64,000 nt of DNA from Hymenobacter jeongseonensis (GCF_015694725.1 NZ_JADQDQ010000002.1:248001-312000), one strand, 5' to 3'; positions 51,790-61,186 are shown, counted from the first letter of the stretch. Notes: generated by a model not told the origin, from the sequence alone. Translations and numbers: made by a program.

Positions 51790-53889
51790 ATGACTGATTC
51801 CTCCGATACCCGCGAAGAGTTGAACACTGCCAAGCAGGTGAAGCCCGAAAACACGGGCGCCCTCACCCGCGACCAACTCACCCCGGATGCCGCCGCCTCG
51901 CCGCAGGGGCACGACGTGCCGGGCCACGACCATGCGCCGGCCCTGCCCCAGCCCAAACAGCAGCCAGCGGCCCCGGAAGAACACGCAGGCCACTCGCACG
52001 ACGGGCATTCCCATGGCGCTGACTCCACGGCCAACCCCTACCTGTGGCCCGGTGTGAGCTTGGTACTGTTGCTAGTGGGGCTGGTGCTGGACTATTTTCC
52101 AGAAGAGGTGCCCTTTTTCACGGGCGTTGTGCGGCTGCTCTGGTACGGCGTGGCCTTTGTGCTCGTGGGCTGGAAGGTGATTCGCTCGGCCATCCAGAGC
52201 ATTCCGTCGGGCAATGTCTTTAATGAATTTTTGCTGATGAGCCTGGCCACCATCGGGGCGTTTGCCATTGGCGAGTACCCGGAGGGCGTGGCGGTGATGT
52301 TGTTCTACACCATTGGCGAACTGTTTCAGGACGCGGCCGTGAACCGGGCCAAGCGCAGCATTCGGGCGCTGCTCGAAATTCAGGCCACCGAGGTAACGGT
52401 AGTACGCGGCGGTCAAACGTTGGTATTAGCGCCCAGCCAGGTGCAGCTCGGCGACGTGGTCGAAGTGAAGCCGGGCGCCCAGGTTCCGCTCGATGGCATT
52501 CTCAGCACGGGCCCGGCCAGCTTCAACACCGCTGCCCTCACCGGCGAATCGGCTCCGCAAACCAAGCAGGTGGGCGAGGCCGTGCTGGCCGGTATGATAA
52601 ACCTGAAGCAATTGGTGCAGCTCACCGTGACGGCCACGTACCAGGACACCAAGCTGGCCCGGATACTGGCCATGGTGCAGGACGCGGTAGCCCGCAAGGC
52701 CAAAACGCAGCAGTTCATCACGCGCTTCGCCCGGATTTACACGCCCATTGTGGTGGCGCTGGCCGTGCTGGTCATCGTGGTGCCATACTTCGTGGCAGAC
52801 GATTACGTGTTTCGCACCTGGCTCTACCGGGCCCTTATTTTCCTGGTCATCTCCTGCCCATGCGCCCTCGTGGTGAGCATTCCGCTGGGCTATTTTGGCG
52901 GCATTGGGGCCGCGTCGCGGGCGGGTATCCTGTTCAAAGGCTCCAACTTTCTGGATGTCATGCGGGAAATCGACACCGTGGTAATGGACAAGACCGGCAC
53001 CCTCACACAGGGGGTGTTTGCCGTGCAGCAGGTGCAGCCAGCCCCGGGCACAGCTGCGGCCCAGCTGCTGCGGCTGGTTGGGGCGCTGGAAGCCAAATCA
53101 ACGCACCCCATTGCCCAAGCCGTGGTGGCGCACGTGGGCACGGCAGCGCAAGGGGTCCGGGTTGAGGAAGTGGAGGAAATTGCGGGCCACGGCCTGCGCG
53201 GCCAGGTTGAGGGCCAGGAGGTGCTGGCTGGTAACACCCGGCTGCTGGCCAAATTTAACGTGCCCTATCCGGCCGAAGTTGATCAAGTGGTAGACAGCAT
53301 CGTCGTCGTTGCCATCGAAAGGCAATATGCCGGCTACCTCACCGTGGCCGACGCGCCCAAGGCCGACGCCGCCCAAGCCGTGCGCGAGCTCAAAGCCGAC
53401 GGCATTACCAAACTGGTGATGCTTTCCGGCGACAAAGACAGCATCGTGCAGCGCGTGGCCAAGGAGTTGGGCATTGCCGAAGCCCACGGCAACCTACTGC
53501 CCGAAGACAAAGCCCGCTATGTGCAGCAGTATCTCAGTGCGGGACGTCGGCTGGCCTTTGTGGGCGATGGCGTGAACGATGCGCCCGTGGTAGCGCTGGC
53601 CGACGTGGGCATCGCCATGGGCGGCCTCGGCTCCGACGCCACCATCGAAACCGCCGATGTTGTGATTCAGACCGACCACCCCAGCAAAATTGCTACTGCC
53701 CGCCGCATTGCCCGCGCCACCCATTCCGTGGTGTGGCAAAACATCTGGCTGGCCTTTGGGGTGAAGGCCGTGGTGCTGGCGCTGGGAGCGGGCGGATTGG
53801 CCACCATGTGGGAGGCTGTGTTTGCCGATGTGGGCGTGGCGCTGCTCGCGATTTTAAACGCCGTACGCATTCAGCGCATGAAATTTTAG
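51790..53889 (+). CDS. Heavy-metal translocating P-type ATPase with His-rich N-terminus
   Basis: A 699-residue P1B-ATPase that should export divalent metals such as Zn, Cd or Co. Its metal-site CPC is Cys356-Pro-Cys358 (SCPCAL), the phosphorylated Asp400 is in DKTGTLT, and the ATP-binding and hinge motifs (GDGVNDAP) are intact. The usual N-terminal CxxC metal-binding domain is absent; instead residues 41-75 hold eight His (HDVPGHDHA and HAGHSHDGHSHG). His-rich tails are typical of Zn transporters. The ATG at 51790 is clear. No metalloregulator gene is beside it. Confidence 0.95.
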   Translation: MTDSSDTREELNTAKQVKPENTGALTRDQLTPDAAASPQGHDVPGHDHAPALPQPKQQPAAPEEHAGHSHDGHSHGADSTANPYLWPGVSLVLLLVGLVLDYFPEEVPFFTGVVRLLWYGVAFVLVGWKVIRSAIQSIPSGNVFNEFLLMSLATIGAFAIGEYPEGVAVMLFYTIGELFQDAAVNRAKRSIRALLEIQATEVTVVRGGQTLVLAPSQVQLGDVVEVKPGAQVPLDGILSTGPASFNTAALTGESAPQTKQVGEAVLAGMINLKQLVQLTVTATYQDTKLARILAMVQDAVARKAKTQQFITRFARIYTPIVVALAVLVIVVPYFVADDYVFRTWLYRALIFLVISCPCALVVSIPLGYFGGIGAASRAGILFKGSNFLDVMREIDTVVMDKTGTLTQGVFAVQQVQPAPGTAAAQLLRLVGALEAKSTHPIAQAVVAHVGTAAQGVRVEEVEEIAGHGLRGQVEGQEVLAGNTRLLAKFNVPYPAEVDQVVDSIVVVAIERQYAGYLTVADAPKADAAQAVRELKADGITKLVMLSGDKDSIVQRVAKELGIAEAHGNLLPEDKARYVQQYLSAGRRLAFVGDGVNDAPVVALADVGIAMGGLGSDATIETADVVIQTDHPSKIATARRIARATHSVVWQNIWLAFGVKAVVLALGAGGLATMWEAVFADVGVALLAILNAVRIQRMKF

Positions 53890-53933
53890 CGGCCTTCTAA
53901 ATACTGATTATTAATCGGCACTCCTGCCAGCGG

Positions 53934-54368
53934 CTACTGCTCTTTGCGGTTCGCTTCTAACTCAAACCTCACCTCCCCATTTGCCCGAGTGCCCGTTTGC
54001 TGCCACCCGGCCTTACGGTAAAAGGCTTCGGCCCGCGTACCGGGGGCGGTGCCCAGCCACACGGGCTCAGCGGTTTGGCTGAAGTACCAGTGGAGCATGG
54101 TATCGTGCAGGGCCCGGCCGATGCCCTGCCGGTCGAAAGCCGGGTGCACGAACAGCGCCCAAATGTTGTGGCCCTGCAAATCGGCAATGGCGAAGCCCAC
54201 AATGCGGCTTTCAACCTCCGCCACCCACCCTTGCCCCCGGTGCGTGAGGTACTCCACGTAGTCTTCGTAGGTCACCGCGCCCGGGGTGTTCAGCGCGTTT
54301 TCTTTCACTGAAAGGCGCACCTCGGCCATCAGCGGAATATCGGCAATCCGGGCTTCTCTAAGCAGCAT
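53934..54368 (-). CDS. GNAT-family N-acetyltransferase
   Basis: A 144-residue single GNAT domain. The acetyl-CoA pyrophosphate-binding loop is seen as HPAFDRQGIGRALHDTML (Q/RxxGxG type), and the C-terminal AEAFYRKAGWQQTG matches motif B. The acceptor is unknown; such proteins acetylate amines of metabolites, antibiotics or protein N-termini. The ATG at 54368 is clear. Three leftward genes (ChaN-like, the 211-residue protein and this one) follow each other with short gaps (29 and 53 bp) and may form an operon. Confidence 0.9.
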   Translation of the reverse strand: MLLREARIADIPLMAEVRLSVKENALNTPGAVTYEDYVEYLTHRGQGWVAEVESRIVGFAIADLQGHNIWALFVHPAFDRQGIGRALHDTMLHWYFSQTAEPVWLGTAPGTRAEAFYRKAGWQQTGTRANGEVRFELEANRKEQ

Positions 54369-54421
54369 AACATGAAGTAAATGGCGTGATTAAAGATACA
54401 AACTGTACCGGCTTTTGGTAC

Positions 54422-55057
54422 CTAGCCGAAATCATAGGGATAACCGATGGCCTGCAAGTCCTCTTCTAGCTGCGCCCAGTCGGCCACCTCATCCACAATA
54501 CCCAGGACGGTGGCCTTGGTGAGCGTTTCGCCCTGATAAATCTTGGCAACAGCTGCCACGTCCATCGGCGAGCGGTCGGTTTCTTCGCCGTAGTACTCGT
54601 CGGCCCACTCCGCGTAGGTTTCGGGGTTGCCGTCGAGCATGAAGAGCAGCTCTTCGGAGCCATCGTCCTCGTTTTTTACCAGGCCGGTTTGCCAGCCGTG
54701 CGCGGCGGTGTACCACAGGCAAAAAGTGGTACCAATGGAATTGACTGGCTCGCCGAAGATGAAATCGTCGAAATACTCCGGCAGGCCGCGCGTGACCTGG
54801 GTTTTGTCGGGCTGGTCGTAGCCGTCGAGGTAGCCGTTGATTACGCAGCCTTCCGGGCGAAACAAGATGAGCATCTGGTCGCCTTCGCCGTCGCTCACTT
54901 CCAGCACTTCTTCATTTTCGCCCCACACCGCGTTATAGGTGTAGTAGCGGTATTCGAGCTCCGGCGAATTGATGGCATCAAGCACGGCCAAGGCCTTGCC
55001 GATTCTTTTCAAATTAGCGGCATCAAGCAGCCCGTGGTAGTCTTGGGTCGAAATCAT
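54422..55057 (-). CDS. Unrecognised acidic protein of 211 residues
   Basis: I do not recognise a family. The protein is acidic, soluble and Trp/Tyr-rich, without signal peptide or membrane helices. The segment LFRPEGCVINGYLDGYDQPDK and PEYFDDFIFGEPV with YTAAHGWQTGLVKNEDDGSEELLFMLDGNPETYAEWADEYY resembles immunity-type SUKH or Smi1/Knr4-like proteins in style, but this is only an impression. No toxin gene is nearby. The ATG at 55057 is the natural start. It sits between the ChaN-like and GNAT genes, probably in one transcript. Confidence 0.65.
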   Translation of the reverse strand: MISTQDYHGLLDAANLKRIGKALAVLDAINSPELEYRYYTYNAVWGENEEVLEVSDGEGDQMLILFRPEGCVINGYLDGYDQPDKTQVTRGLPEYFDDFIFGEPVNSIGTTFCLWYTAAHGWQTGLVKNEDDGSEELLFMLDGNPETYAEWADEYYGEETDRSPMDVAAVAKIYQGETLTKATVLGIVDEVADWAQLEEDLQAIGYPYDFG

Positions 55058-55086
55058 AATAGAAGGAAAGAGGTGATGCGCCTCGC

Positions 55087-55965
55087 TTAATAGGACTTAA
55101 TCATGTCGGCCGGCACCACCACCACAAAATCGGCAATGTTCACCTGTTCCTTGTCCAGCTGCTGCAGCTGTTCCTGGCTCACCACGCTTAGGGTGCGCAC
55201 GCGCAGCTTGGGCGCGTACTGGCGCAGGTATGCCCCAATGCCGTCGTGGTGGTCGGAGTGGTAGCTGCCGTTGAAATGCAGCAGCGTTTGCCCCTCCTGC
55301 CGGCTGGTGCGGATGAAGTGGGCCATGGTAGCATCTTTCAAAGCCTGGGCCTGGATGATGTTCTGGGCGCCTCCGCCGTGGGTTTTGCTATCGCCGCCAA
55401 ACATGGCGGCCATGTTCTTGTAGCCCGGTAGGTCGTAGTCAACCTTCAGCGGCAGCGGTGCCAGCAAGGCGCGGTCGGTGGCGGGCAGCTTGTCCAGCGC
55501 CTTGAGGCTGCCCCGGGCCACGGCTTGGGCAAAAGGGCGCGGCGCATTGGTACCGATGACGGAAATTTTGTTTTCGCGGGCAAATAGCAGCAGCGGACGG
55601 TAGTCGGTGTCGTAGTTGGGCCACGGGCGGGCTTGGCGCTCAAAGGCGGTATCGGCCAGCGCGCCAGTGGCGTATTGAGATACCAGCGGTTGCACGTCGC
55701 GCTCAAACATTTCCATGCCCAGCACCAGCTGGCCGGGCTTCTTGAGTTTCTGGAGGTCCTTGGCCACTTGCAGCTCCAGCCAGTGGGCCATCACGTCGTT
55801 GTGCTGCTCGCCGAAGAGCACGACGTCGGCCTGGGCCAGGTCGGTTAGCATCTGGTCGTAGTCGGCTGGCTGGCCGGCGGCGGTGAAGAGGCGGTAAGCC
55901 GGCCGGTCGCCGGTGAAGGCGAAACCAGTGCAGGCAAAACAGAGAATCAAAAGGAAACGGGACAT
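55087..55965 (-). CDS. ChaN-like (haem-binding uptake) protein
   Basis: A 292-residue exported protein of the ChaN family, named for a lipoprotein with haem-binding ability in Campylobacter. It has a signal peptide (residues 1-20). The family signatures are FGEQHNDVMAHWLEL (about 47-62), GMEMFERDVQPL (about 82-93) and HFNGSYHSDHHDGIGAYL near the C-terminus. No lipobox Cys is placed for lipidation, so it may be soluble. The start at 55965 was chosen over the ATG at 55974; either works. A palindromic repeat lies upstream. Confidence 0.85.
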   Translation of the reverse strand: MSRFLLILCFACTGFAFTGDRPAYRLFTAAGQPADYDQMLTDLAQADVVLFGEQHNDVMAHWLELQVAKDLQKLKKPGQLVLGMEMFERDVQPLVSQYATGALADTAFERQARPWPNYDTDYRPLLLFARENKISVIGTNAPRPFAQAVARGSLKALDKLPATDRALLAPLPLKVDYDLPGYKNMAAMFGGDSKTHGGGAQNIIQAQALKDATMAHFIRTSRQEGQTLLHFNGSYHSDHHDGIGAYLRQYAPKLRVRTLSVVSQEQLQQLDKEQVNIADFVVVVPADMIKSY

Positions 55966-55983
55966 TGAAACCATGGTTAAAAA

Positions 55984-56078
55984 TGAACGTCATGCGGAGC
56001 TTGCCGAAGCATCCCTCCTGCATTAGTCATTAGAGACTACACAAGAGGGATGCTTCGGCAAGCTCCGCATGACGTTCA
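55984..56078. repeat. Intergenic palindromic repeat upstream of the ChaN-like gene
   Basis: Perfect arms of 34 bp (left begins TGAACGTCATGCGGAGCTTG) around a 27-nt loop. Both arms differ from the subfamily consensus in matching ways (CGGAG/CTCCG), which keeps the pairing. Confidence 0.93.
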
Positions 56079-56117
56079 AAGTTCAGCGCTATGGCGCTAA
56101 AAGTTCGTCAAGGACTC

Positions 56118-57506
56118 TTAGCCTTTATAAAACATCCACTTGCCCAGCTCTTTGTAGGTCACTTTTTTGCCATACATGAGCACACCCACGCGGTAGATGC
56201 GTGCTGCTACCCACACCGTGCCGATGAAGCCGAGTATAAGCAGAACGATGGACAAGGCCAGCTGCCACATGGGCACCCCAAACGGCAGCCGAATAACCAT
56301 GGCAATAGGCGACGTGAAGGGAATCATCGACATCCAGAAGGCCACCGGGCCATCGGGGTTGCGCAGAATAACCGAGACACCCACGATATAGCTCAAGATG
56401 AGCGGCATGGTGATGGGCAGCATGAATTGCTGGGTATCGGTCTGGTCGTCCACGGCGGCACCCACGGCCCCAAACAGCGCGCCGTAGAGTAGGTAGCCGC
56501 CTAGGAAGTAGATGATGAACCCAAACAGAATGGTACCAAGCGGCAGGTTAGCTAAGATTTCGAATGCTTTGAAACGACCCGTCATCACTTTGACGGAGCC
56601 TTGCTCGTTCATTTGCTGTTCAAATTTTTCACCGCCGGATTGCGGGCCGTTGTCCATGTTGTTCGGATTAGCCTTCGCGCTGGTGGCCATTTCGGTTTTG
56701 GCCTTTTTATCCATTTTGCTCACCAGCAGGGGTGCTATTACCGAACTCACGCCAAACGACAGCAGTCCCCAGAGCAGAAACTGGGTGAGACCCACGGCCG
56801 CGATGCCCACAATCTTGCCCATCATCAAATCAAACGGCTTCACCGAAGACAGCATTACCTCCATAATACGGCTGGACTTTTCCTCCCCTACCCCGCGCAT
56901 AATTTGCACGCCGTAGATGAAAATAAACAGGTAAATGGCCAGCGCCAGCACGTAGGCCATGCCCGATGTGGCCAAGGCGTTGCTGTCGGCTTCTTTGCCG
57001 GTGTCATCCAGGCTAATGGCCTGCAGGCTTACCTTGGAGCGCAGGCGGTCAAGCTGGTCCTGTGAGAGGCCCGATTTCTGCATCTTCAGCTCCGAAAAAG
57101 CCTTGTTCAAGGCGGTTTCCACGGCCTGTTGCTTCTTCAGACTGATGTTGCCTTTCCCGTAGAACTGCACTCCTTCGGGCTTTTCCACGTCGAGCCCAGC
57201 GGGCAAGTATAGTAAGCCGGCGTGCTTGGCTTTCTGAAAGGCTTTTTTGGCCTCGGCCAACGTGCCAGCGGATGGTTCGAACTGTAGCTGTGTGGAGTTG
57301 GCCAGGCGGCTGGCGATGTTCAGGCCGCTGTCGTCGCGCACTTCCACCACGTCGGTAGAGTCGTTGTCGGAGCTAGCCACTTTGACCACGATGAACCCAA
57401 AGGCGGCCATCAGCAAGGGCACCGCGAGCGTGAGAACAATAAATGCTTTTTTGCGAACGCGGGTTAAGTATTCGCGTTGGGCAACGAGTAAAAATTTGGA
57501 AGCCAT
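56118..57506 (-). CDS. ABC-2 type transporter permease (NatB-like)
   Basis: A 462-residue inner-membrane permease. The first helix (KAFIVLTLAVPLLMAAFGFIV) is followed by a large extracytoplasmic domain (about 45-165). At least five more helices lie in the C-terminal half, the layout of NatB/ABC-2 exporters. It partners with the ATPase encoded 164 bp upstream. NatAB pairs export sodium or other small cations in Bacillus; the substrate here is not proven. The ATG at 57506 begins MASKFLLVAQREYLTRVR, a typical ABC-2 N-terminus. Confidence 0.92.
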   Translation of the reverse strand: MASKFLLVAQREYLTRVRKKAFIVLTLAVPLLMAAFGFIVVKVASSDNDSTDVVEVRDDSGLNIASRLANSTQLQFEPSAGTLAEAKKAFQKAKHAGLLYLPAGLDVEKPEGVQFYGKGNISLKKQQAVETALNKAFSELKMQKSGLSQDQLDRLRSKVSLQAISLDDTGKEADSNALATSGMAYVLALAIYLFIFIYGVQIMRGVGEEKSSRIMEVMLSSVKPFDLMMGKIVGIAAVGLTQFLLWGLLSFGVSSVIAPLLVSKMDKKAKTEMATSAKANPNNMDNGPQSGGEKFEQQMNEQGSVKVMTGRFKAFEILANLPLGTILFGFIIYFLGGYLLYGALFGAVGAAVDDQTDTQQFMLPITMPLILSYIVGVSVILRNPDGPVAFWMSMIPFTSPIAMVIRLPFGVPMWQLALSIVLLILGFIGTVWVAARIYRVGVLMYGKKVTYKELGKWMFYKG

Positions 57507-57520
57507 GAGGTTATTAGTTT

Positions 57521-57663
57521 TGTCATCCTGAGCATGTCGCGAATCAAGCGAGGTCGAAGGACCTTATCGCGCCCATATTGCTGGAATTTGAATTGCAAGC
57601 GGAAGCAGCCGTAAGTAATATGCCTCCTTGGCTGACGCCGACCTTCGGTTCGTCAGCCTGACA
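57521..57663. repeat. Intergenic palindromic repeat, degenerate copy (GAAGGACC subfamily)
   Basis: The left part TGTCATCCTGAGCATGTCGC and later GGTCGAAGGACCTTATCGCG face a right part ending CGTCAGCCTGACA. Only the outer ends pair well. It lies between the ABC ATPase and permease genes. Confidence 0.6.
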
Positions 57664-57670
57664 AACGATT

Positions 57671-58609
57671 TTAAACGGTTTCCTCAACCAGCGACTCCGG
57701 CATGGTTTCGCGCACGCGGCGAATGAAGATTTCGTTGATGCTCGGAATCTGCTCGCGGAAGGACTCAACTTCCACATTGGCAATGAGGTAGCGCAGCAGG
57801 TCGTTGGGCCGCACGCCGGCGTGCAGCTGCACCCGGGCATAGAAATGGCCGTTTTCGCGCTCCATTTGCTCCACCACTTCAAAATCGGGGTGCACCAAAA
57901 TGAGCTTGCCCTTGCCCTCCACGACGTAGGTATTGGTCTTAAACTGGTCCCGAATCAGGCCAACGGGCCCATCGAGCACCTTGCGCGAGCGGTTTATCAG
58001 GGCAATGTTGTCGCACAATTCCTCCACCGATTCCATGCGGTGCGTCGAGAAAATGATGGTGGCGCCCTGCTTGCGCAGTTCCAGAATTTCGTCCTTAATC
58101 AGGTTGGCGTTAATCGGGTCGAAGCCCGAGAACGGCTCATCCAGAATAATGAGGCTGGGCTGATGCATCACCGTGGCAATGAACTGCACCTTCTGCTGCA
58201 TGCCTTTGCTCAGGTCCTCCACGTTTTTATTCACCCAATCTTTGAGCTCGAACCGCGCTATCCATTGCTTGATGCGCTGGGTGGCATCGGCCTTCGTCAG
58301 GCCGCGCAGCTGGGCCAGGTACAGCAGCTGCTCGCCCACTTTCATCTTTTTGTAGAGGCCGCGCTCCTCCGGCAAGTACCCGATTTGAGCCGCGTGCTCG
58401 GGCTTGAGCCGCTCCCCGCGGAAGCGGATTTCGCCGGAATCAGCCCCCGTAATCTGGGTAATGATGCGAATGAGCGAGGTTTTGCCGGCGCCGTTCGGCC
58501 CTAGCAACCCGAAAATACTGCCTTCCGGAATGGCAAGGCTCACGCCGCTGAGGGCCACGTGCGCGGCGTAGGCCTTGCGCACGTCAATGGCTTCAAGAAT
58601 AGGTTTCAC
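57671..58609 (-). CDS. ABC transporter ATP-binding protein (NatA-like)
   Basis: A 312-residue ATPase for the NatB-like permease next to it. Walker A is LLGPNGAGKTS (about 35-45), the signature is LSKGMQQK, Walker B is LIILDEPFSGFDP and the switch His is in STHRMES. A C-terminal domain of about 85 residues follows, as in the DUF4162-type NatA group. The start codon is GTG at 58609 (MKPILEAIDV). The gap of 164 bp to the permease, filled by a degenerate repeat, is unusual for such a pair. Confidence 0.94.
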   Translation of the reverse strand: MKPILEAIDVRKAYAAHVALSGVSLAIPEGSIFGLLGPNGAGKTSLIRIITQITGADSGEIRFRGERLKPEHAAQIGYLPEERGLYKKMKVGEQLLYLAQLRGLTKADATQRIKQWIARFELKDWVNKNVEDLSKGMQQKVQFIATVMHQPSLIILDEPFSGFDPINANLIKDEILELRKQGATIIFSTHRMESVEELCDNIALINRSRKVLDGPVGLIRDQFKTNTYVVEGKGKLILVHPDFEVVEQMERENGHFYARVQLHAGVRPNDLLRYLIANVEVESFREQIPSINEIFIRRVRETMPESLVEETV

Positions 58610-58660
58610 AGAAAAAGAAGGTTTGGTTAACGGGTTAAATGTAGAAGAATGTCGCTGATT

Positions 58661-59296
58661 TTAAGCAGTGGGCTCGTCGCGCAGTTCGTGCAGGCTGGCT
58701 TCGAGGCGGTCGAGGTGCCGCCCGTAGAGGCGCTGCAGGTACAAGCGCGTGAACCACCGCAAGCCGAAGAAAGTGAGCACTCCCACCGCGATGTAGATTC
58801 CTAGTAAAATACCCATGGATAGCAGCAACTTCTGCCCTTCCAGCTTCTGCATCAGCTTGGCGGCGATGAATACCAACCCAATGCCAAAGGAAACCGGCAA
58901 CGACCACATGGTAACTTGGTAATACAGCTGCACGAGCCTGCGCAAGCTGGCCAGCTGCCGGGCCACGTAGTCGCGCAGGGCCCCGCTGGAGTCGCTCAGG
59001 CAGCGCAGCACGGCCAGCTTGCGGCGGTAGTAAAACCCGCTGAACACGCACAACACAATGAGCCAGCCGAGCAGGGCTTGCGTGAAGGCTTCCGTCGTGA
59101 AAGGCAGCACCACCAGACTCCCCAGCAAACACACCGCCATAAAGCCCATTTCAAACCAGACATTGCGGCGCATGCGGCTCACGGGGTTGCGCGAGCCACG
59201 GGCCAGCAATTGAGTCAGCGCAGCAGTGTCGAGCGCGGGTGGCGCCTCGGCGGGCGCCGGCTGCTGCCACTGGCGGCGGAGGTCATCGAGTTCCAT
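58661..59296 (-). CDS. Membrane protein coupled to the ECF sigma factor
   Basis: A 211-residue protein with four hydrophobic segments (about 50-68, 72-88, 130-148, 160-180) and a hydrophilic N-terminus of about 45 residues (MELDDLRRQWQQPAP). Its start overlaps the sigma factor stop as TGATG (59298-59294), so the two are translated together. This location, and the cytoplasmic N-terminal helix, suggest an anti-sigma-type regulator, but no zinc-binding or ASD motif is recognised. It could equally be a target gene. Confidence 0.7.
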   Translation of the reverse strand: MELDDLRRQWQQPAPAEAPPALDTAALTQLLARGSRNPVSRMRRNVWFEMGFMAVCLLGSLVVLPFTTEAFTQALLGWLIVLCVFSGFYYRRKLAVLRCLSDSSGALRDYVARQLASLRRLVQLYYQVTMWSLPVSFGIGLVFIAAKLMQKLEGQKLLLSMGILLGIYIAVGVLTFFGLRWFTRLYLQRLYGRHLDRLEASLHELRDEPTA

Positions 59297-59805
59297 CAGA
59301 CGGTGTGGAGTAAAAAGGAGCGAAGTTTTTCCTGCACGCGGTGCATTTTCACGCGCACATTGTTTTGGGTAATGCCCAGGATGTCGGCCATTTCATCATA
59401 GGGCCGGTCTTCGAGGTAGAGCAGAATAAAGGCCTTGTCCACTTCCGATAACCGGCCAATGGCTTGGTACAACGCCGCCCGGTCCTCGGCATCGGGGCCG
59501 GTTTCCGGCGCCAAAGCCACGGCCAGCGCCTCGGCGTCCAACTCGCCCGGTGCGGGGCGGCGGGTGCGCTGGCGCAGGTTCGAAATGGCCACGTTCAGGG
59601 CAATGCGGTAGAGCCAGGTGCTGAGCTTGACGCCCGGCTGCGGCACATAGCGCGGCCATGCCCGCCACAATTGCAGCACCATTTCCTGAAACAAGTCTTG
59701 GCGGTCTTCGGCGTCCTGACAGTAGAGGCGGGATACGCGCCGCAGCAGCGGCTGGTATTCGTTCAGCGCGGCAACAAAATCAGCAGACGGGACGGCGGCG
59801 GCCAT
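59296..59805 (-). CDS. ECF-type RNA polymerase sigma factor
   Basis: A 169-residue sigma-70 family factor with only regions 2 and 4. Region 2 includes DAEDRQDLFQEMVLQLWRAWPRYVPQ and WLYRIALNVAISNLRQR. Region 4 has the helix-turn-helix YDEMADILGITQNNVRVKMHRVQEKL. The ATG at 59805 is clear. The downstream membrane-protein gene overlaps it, forming a probable sigma/anti-sigma unit. The inducing signal is unknown. Confidence 0.93.
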   Translation of the reverse strand: MAAAVPSADFVAALNEYQPLLRRVSRLYCQDAEDRQDLFQEMVLQLWRAWPRYVPQPGVKLSTWLYRIALNVAISNLRQRTRRPAPGELDAEALAVALAPETGPDAEDRAALYQAIGRLSEVDKAFILLYLEDRPYDEMADILGITQNNVRVKMHRVQEKLRSFLLHTV

Positions 59806-59898
59806 GCGGCGGGTAAGAGTTTTTCAGGGAGTGAATCGGCGGCAGCGGCGCGGCATTACACCCGCCAGTGAAAATTTCCGCAATAACTACAATCGGCT

Positions 59899-59983
59899 GT
59901 CATCCTGAATGCACTGAAGCACCTTATCACGTCCGAACGACTTGTTTATGCTTAACAAGGTGCTTCACTGCGTTCAGCATGAC
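59899..59983. repeat. Intergenic palindromic repeat (GAAGCACC variant)
   Basis: The left arm GTCATCCTGAATGCACTGAA pairs with the right arm CACTGCGTTCAGCATGAC with a few mismatches. It contains CCGAACGA in the loop, a string also found in the copy at 63642. Confidence 0.8.
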
Positions 59984-59987
59984 CCAC

Positions 59988-60030
59988 GAAAAAAGCCCCG
60001 CCTGACCAACGGCCAAACGGGGCTTTTCAA
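59988..60030 (-). terminator. Terminator downstream of dnaJ
   Basis: AAAAAGCCCCG pairs with CGGGGCTTTT; the A-run on the plus strand is the T-run for the leftward transcript. It is directly next to the palindromic repeat. Confidence 0.85.
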
Positions 60031-60046
60031 AACGACGCTTCGAGAC

Positions 60047-61186
60047 TTACGCGAAGTACTCTTTTACTTTTTCAAAGAAGCCTTTCTCGTTCTTACCAGG
60101 GTGCGGCGTGAAGTTGTCCGAGTCGCGCAGCTTTTCCAGCAGCTCGCGCTCCTGGTTGCTCACGTGCTTGGGCGTCCACACATTCAGATGGATTAATTGG
60201 TCGCCGCGGCCGTAGCCGTTCAGGTCCTTGATGCCTTTGCCGCGCAGGCGCAGGATTTTACCGGGCTGGGTGCCAGGGTCCACCTTGATTTTCACTTTGC
60301 CCTCGATGGTCGGCACTTCCAGGCTGGCGCCCAAGGCGGCATCTACAAACGAGATGTACTGCTCGAACATGATGTTGTTGCCGTCGCGCTTCAGGAATTC
60401 GTGCGGCTCCTCTTCGATTTGGATAAGCAAATCGCCGGGCACCCCGCCGCGCTCGGGGTAGTTGCCCTTGCCATTCATGCTCAGCTGCATGTCGTTGGCC
60501 ACCCCAGCAGGGATGTTAATGGGAATAACTTCCTCGTGCAGCTGCCGGCCTTCGCCTTTGCACACGTCGCAGGTGCTCACAATGGTTTTGCCCTCGCCGT
60601 TGCAGGTGGGGCAGGTGCTGCTGCTCACCATCTGGCCGAGCATGGTGTTCACCACGCGCTTGGTTTGGCCCTGGCCCTGGCAGGTGGGGCAGGTTTTGAG
60701 GTCGGTGCCGTTTTTGGCCCCGGTGCCGCTGCACGGCTGGCAAGCCACGTAGCGTTTCACCTTGATTTTTTTCTCGACGCCGTTGGCAATTTCCTCCAGG
60801 TCAAGCTTCAGCTTGATGCGCAGGTTCGAGCCCTTGCGCTGGCGCCGGCCGCCCTGGCGCCCGCCGCCAAAGAAGCCTTCGAAACCGCCGCCGCCACCAA
60901 AAATGTCGCCGAATTGCGAGAAGATGTCCTCCATGTTCTGCGGGCCGCCGCCATTGCCGCCCATGCCCTGGTGGCCGTACCGGTCGTAGCGCGCGCGCTT
61001 ATCGGCATTGCTCAGCACCTCGTAAGCTTCGGCCGCTTCCTTGAACTTGTCCTCGGCGGTCGGGTCGTCAGGATTCTTGTCGGGGTGGTACTTAATGGCC
61101 ATTTTGCGGTAGGCCGACTTGATAACGTCGCCTTCCGCATTCTTGGCAATGCCTAGTATTTCGTAATAATCGCGCTTGGTTGCCAT
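60047..61186 (-). CDS. dnaJ: Chaperone protein DnaJ
   Basis: The co-chaperone that delivers substrates to DnaK and stimulates its ATPase. The 379-residue protein is a type I DnaJ. It has a J domain with HPDKNPDD, a Gly/Phe-rich linker (about 75-125), four zinc repeats ([36 protein letters not shown]) and the C-terminal substrate domain. The ATG at 61186 is clear. It follows grpE by 43 bp on the same strand, the usual grpE-dnaJ operon; dnaK is not in the window. Confidence 0.97.
   Translation of the reverse strand: MATKRDYYEILGIAKNAEGDVIKSAYRKMAIKYHPDKNPDDPTAEDKFKEAAEAYEVLSNADKRARYDRYGHQGMGGNGGGPQNMEDIFSQFGDIFGGGGGFEGFFGGGRQGGRRQRKGSNLRIKLKLDLEEIANGVEKKIKVKRYVACQPCSGTGAKNGTDLKTCPTCQGQGQTKRVVNTMLGQMVSSSTCPTCNGEGKTIVSTCDVCKGEGRQLHEEVIPINIPAGVANDMQLSMNGKGNYPERGGVPGDLLIQIEEEPHEFLKRDGNNIMFEQYISFVDAALGASLEVPTIEGKVKIKVDPGTQPGKILRLRGKGIKDLNGYGRGDQLIHLNVWTPKHVSNQERELLEKLRDSDNFTPHPGKNEKGFFEKVKEYFA

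Noticed and set aside
54422-55057. Considered as a SUKH-type immunity protein of a contact toxin system
   Set aside because: Only stylistic similarity; no toxin, Rhs or secretion gene lies nearby, so no function was assigned.
57521-57663. Degenerate palindrome considered as an attachment site or insertion-sequence remnant
   Set aside because: No integrase, transposase fragment or target duplication is visible; similarity to the repeat subfamily explains it better.
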